Source of the DNA: Nitrospirota bacterium
GTDB lineage: Bacteria > Nitrospirota > Nitrospiria > Nitrospirales > NS-4
Direction: 5' to 3'
Assembly: GCA_005877855.1 (NCBI GenBank)
Contig: VBOF01000271.1
Location: 1 to 6,291, forward strand
DNA length: 6,291 nucleotides
Position 1 is the first letter of the stretch; each line of letters begins with the position of its first letter. A program made the position numbers and the translations under genes. Below the pieces are notes generated by a model. That model did no database searches. It was given only the letters and a program-made list of their open reading frames with translations, and was not told where the DNA came from. Shown piece by piece: positions 5,031-6,291 of this stretch.

Positions 5031-5231
5031 AGCGGGTCCTGTCGCCGAATTACCGGGGCACCCGTTGCTCCTCAGTTGCAACGGGTCAATCGCTCGCGCT
5101 CCGCCGACCGGCCAGCGCATCTTGGGTGCTCCGCGAAGCGAAGCAAGTCGCACCTACGACGCGGCTGGCCGGCCCTGAACCAAGCAAGTCGTGCTCCGCT
5201 TCGCCAGGGTCCCATTCGGCGCCACCTGCTA
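5031..5231 (+). repeat. Structured ~200-bp dispersed repeat, copy B
   Basis: Same orientation as copy A and ungapped against it, offset by exactly 2004 bp. The terminal stem is AGCGGGT (5031-5037) with ACCTGCT (5224-5230), one G-T mismatch that is a wobble pair in RNA, plus CGCCGAAT 5043-5050 with 5214-5221. Arm 1 is 5060-5068 with 5078-5086; arm 2 is 5108-5116 with 5164-5172. It sits between the convergent lyase and DCC genes, starting 1 bp after the lyase stop. Its right end supplies the TAG stop of the DCC gene (5231-5229). Seven of the ten differences from copy A fall in the 27 bp after arm 2. Confidence 0.9.
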
Positions 5232-5606
5232 ATGAAATTGTTTATCAGCCGGAACCGAGCCGAACCAGCAGTAGCGGTAGCGCGCGACGAGGCGGTAGGC
5301 GAAATACGCGAGCGGCCGGACCAGCGACACGCGCAGGATGGCATGCAGGACGCGTCCGCCGGGGAGCCCCGGCACCAGCGGGAGAAAGGCGTCCAAGCCT
5401 CGGCTGATCGTGCCGTCCGGCTCCACCAGAAACGCCACATCCGGCCGGCCCGGCTTGTACTCGGCGCCGAGCCGGGACGCGGCTTCTTCGCTCTGGTACG
5501 GGACGAACCGGATATCCGATTGTTGGGGTTCCGGCCCCAGCCGCTCCAGCCCTTCCTTCGCGGTCACGCAGAGCCGGCACTGGCCGTCATAGATCAGCGT
5601 CCGCAT
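5229..5606 (-). CDS. DCC-family thiol-disulfide oxidoreductase-like protein
   Basis: A 125-residue protein of the DCC family, named for the D-x-x-C-x-x-C motif, here D7-G-Q-C10-R-L-C13 within LIYDGQCRLCV at the N-terminus. The two Cys form a thioredoxin-like redox pair; physiological partners of the family are poorly known. RFVPYQSEEA and PDVAFLVEPDGTISRGLDAF follow, as usual for the family. The C-terminal third (about 85-115) is hydrophobic and aromatic (LHAILRVSLVRPLAYFAYRL), suggesting membrane association. Its length is typical. The ATG at 5606 overlaps the TGA of the upstream aldo/keto reductase gene by one base (TGATG). A GTG directly before it (5609) would give a 4-base GTGA overlap and a better spaced GAAGG, so the start is uncertain by one codon. 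Translational coupling to the reductase is likely. Its TAG lies in the terminal bases of repeat copy B, so the element defines the end of the reading frame. Confidence 0.88.
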   Translation of the reverse strand: MRTLIYDGQCRLCVTAKEGLERLGPEPQQSDIRFVPYQSEEAASRLGAEYKPGRPDVAFLVEPDGTISRGLDAFLPLVPGLPGGRVLHAILRVSLVRPLAYFAYRLVARYRYCWFGSVPADKQFH

Positions 5607-6291
5607 CACGCAAAGACCTTCGCAATCTGCTCAGGAGACAACGGCGCGAGCCGGGCGAGCGCCAGGTTCTCCCGCACATGATCCTCCTGCTTCATCCCGA
5701 CCAGCGCCGTTCCAATGCCAGGCGTCGAACGGACGAACTGCAAGGCCCGCTGGGCGTCGGTGCCTTCGCCCAGCGCTTGAAGCAGGTCCGCCGGTAGACT
5801 GCGCGCGAGCCTTCCCTGCAGGATCGGCGCGCTGACCATCACGTACATGTTGAGCGCCTTGGCGGCCTCCAGGAGGCTCACCGTCACGCCGTTGAAGCTC
5901 TGCGTCTGCCAGGTCAGCGCCTCCGGCATGCCGAGGTTGTACGGCAACTGGATCACCCTGAAGTGATGGTCTGTGCCGCCCACTTCCTGCGCCAGACGCA
6001 CCAGCGCCTCCAGCGAAAGATGGCCGCGGGCCTTGGGTGACACCCGGTAGCCATCCCAAGTCGCGGTCCCGTACACGCGCAGCTTGCCCTGTGCGACCGC
6101 CGCCTCGAGCGTCTCAAAGGCCGTGCGCATGCGCGTCATGAACTCGTCGCGCGACACCTGCTCGAGCTGAATCTCCGGATTATGCAGGTAGTACACGTCG
6201 AGACAGGCGAGCCCGAAGTTGGCCAGGCTGCTGTCGATCTGGTGGCGCAGGTAGATCGGGGTCATGCAGTGGCAGTCGGACACCACGTCCG
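5606..6291 (-). CDS. Aldo/keto reductase, C-terminal 227 residues (N-terminus off the window)
   Basis: NAD(P)H-dependent oxidoreductase of the aldo/keto reductase TIM-barrel superfamily. The frame is open to the right edge, so the N-terminal strands with the catalytic Asp, Tyr and Lys are not visible. The fragment has the helix MTPIYLRHQIDSSLANFGL, then LDVYYLHNPE, where the His (fragment residue 36) occupies the catalytic tetrad His position. AFETLEAAVAQGKLRVYGTATW is the usual barrel strand with its Gly-Thr/Ser turn. FRVIQLPYNL, MVSAPILQGRLA and the C-terminal cofactor-phosphate region STPGIGTALVGMKQEDHVREN follow. The C-terminus is intact and ends in TGA at 5608-5606. The natural substrate cannot be read from the sequence. 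It is the upstream partner of the overlapping DCC gene, and the pair forms the end of a minus-strand operon that converges on the lyase gene across repeat copy B. Confidence 0.92.
   Translation of the reverse strand, partial: DVVSDCHCMTPIYLRHQIDSSLANFGLACLDVYYLHNPEIQLEQVSRDEFMTRMRTAFETLEAAVAQGKLRVYGTATWDGYRVSPKARGHLSLEALVRLAQEVGGTDHHFRVIQLPYNLGMPEALTWQTQSFNGVTVSLLEAAKALNMYVMVSAPILQGRLARSLPADLLQALGEGTDAQRALQFVRSTPGIGTALVGMKQEDHVRENLALARLAPLSPEQIAKVFA

Overview
The window is high-GC bacterial DNA with tightly packed genes and no RNA genes, CRISPR array, phage genes or transposase. The protein types (acetolactate synthase, FtcD, a lyase of the isocitrate lyase/PEP mutase family, a DCC protein and an aldo/keto reductase) fit an environmental bacterium. 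The style recalls Nitrospirota, NC10 or Rokubacteria-like lineages, but that is an impression from memory and nothing here proves a phylum.

Layout from left to right. (1) 1-878, minus: the N-terminal 292 residues of an acetolactate synthase large subunit; the rest lies beyond the left edge. (2) 879-1066: a divergent intergenic region with two back-to-back -35-like boxes. (3) 1067-2548, plus: a fused glutamate formimidoyltransferase/formimidoyl-THF cyclodeaminase. A SLOG-like 'putative molybdenum carrier' protein follows 33 bp later (2582-3022) and is probably co-transcribed. (4) 3025-3228: a structured ~204-bp repeat, copy A. (5) 3239-3604, minus: an unrecognised 121-aa protein with a C-terminal zinc ribbon. 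(6) 3605-3842: non-coding DNA with two hairpins related to an arm of the repeat. (7) 3843-4031, minus: a 62-aa lipoprotein. (8) 4154-5029, plus: a C-C lyase resembling the plant petal death protein, with a strong sigma70-type promoter so close to the ATG that a leaderless mRNA is likely. (9) 5031-5231: copy B of the repeat, about 95% identical to copy A. (10) 5229-6291, minus: an aldo/keto reductase (N-terminus off the right edge) overlapping a DCC-family gene.

The metabolic genes touch branched-chain amino acid synthesis, histidine/one-carbon catabolism and 2-oxoacid or alkylmalate chemistry, but they do not form one pathway.

The most unusual content is the repeat family. Two ungapped copies in direct orientation each fill the gap between a convergent gene pair. 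Each can be drawn as a terminal stem enclosing two hairpin arms (a three-way junction). Two further single hairpins of the first-arm type lie between the copies, and one of them keeps its stem through two compensatory base-pair changes. This suggests a non-autonomous, REP/MITE-like family whose fold is conserved and which may act as a bidirectional gene-end element.
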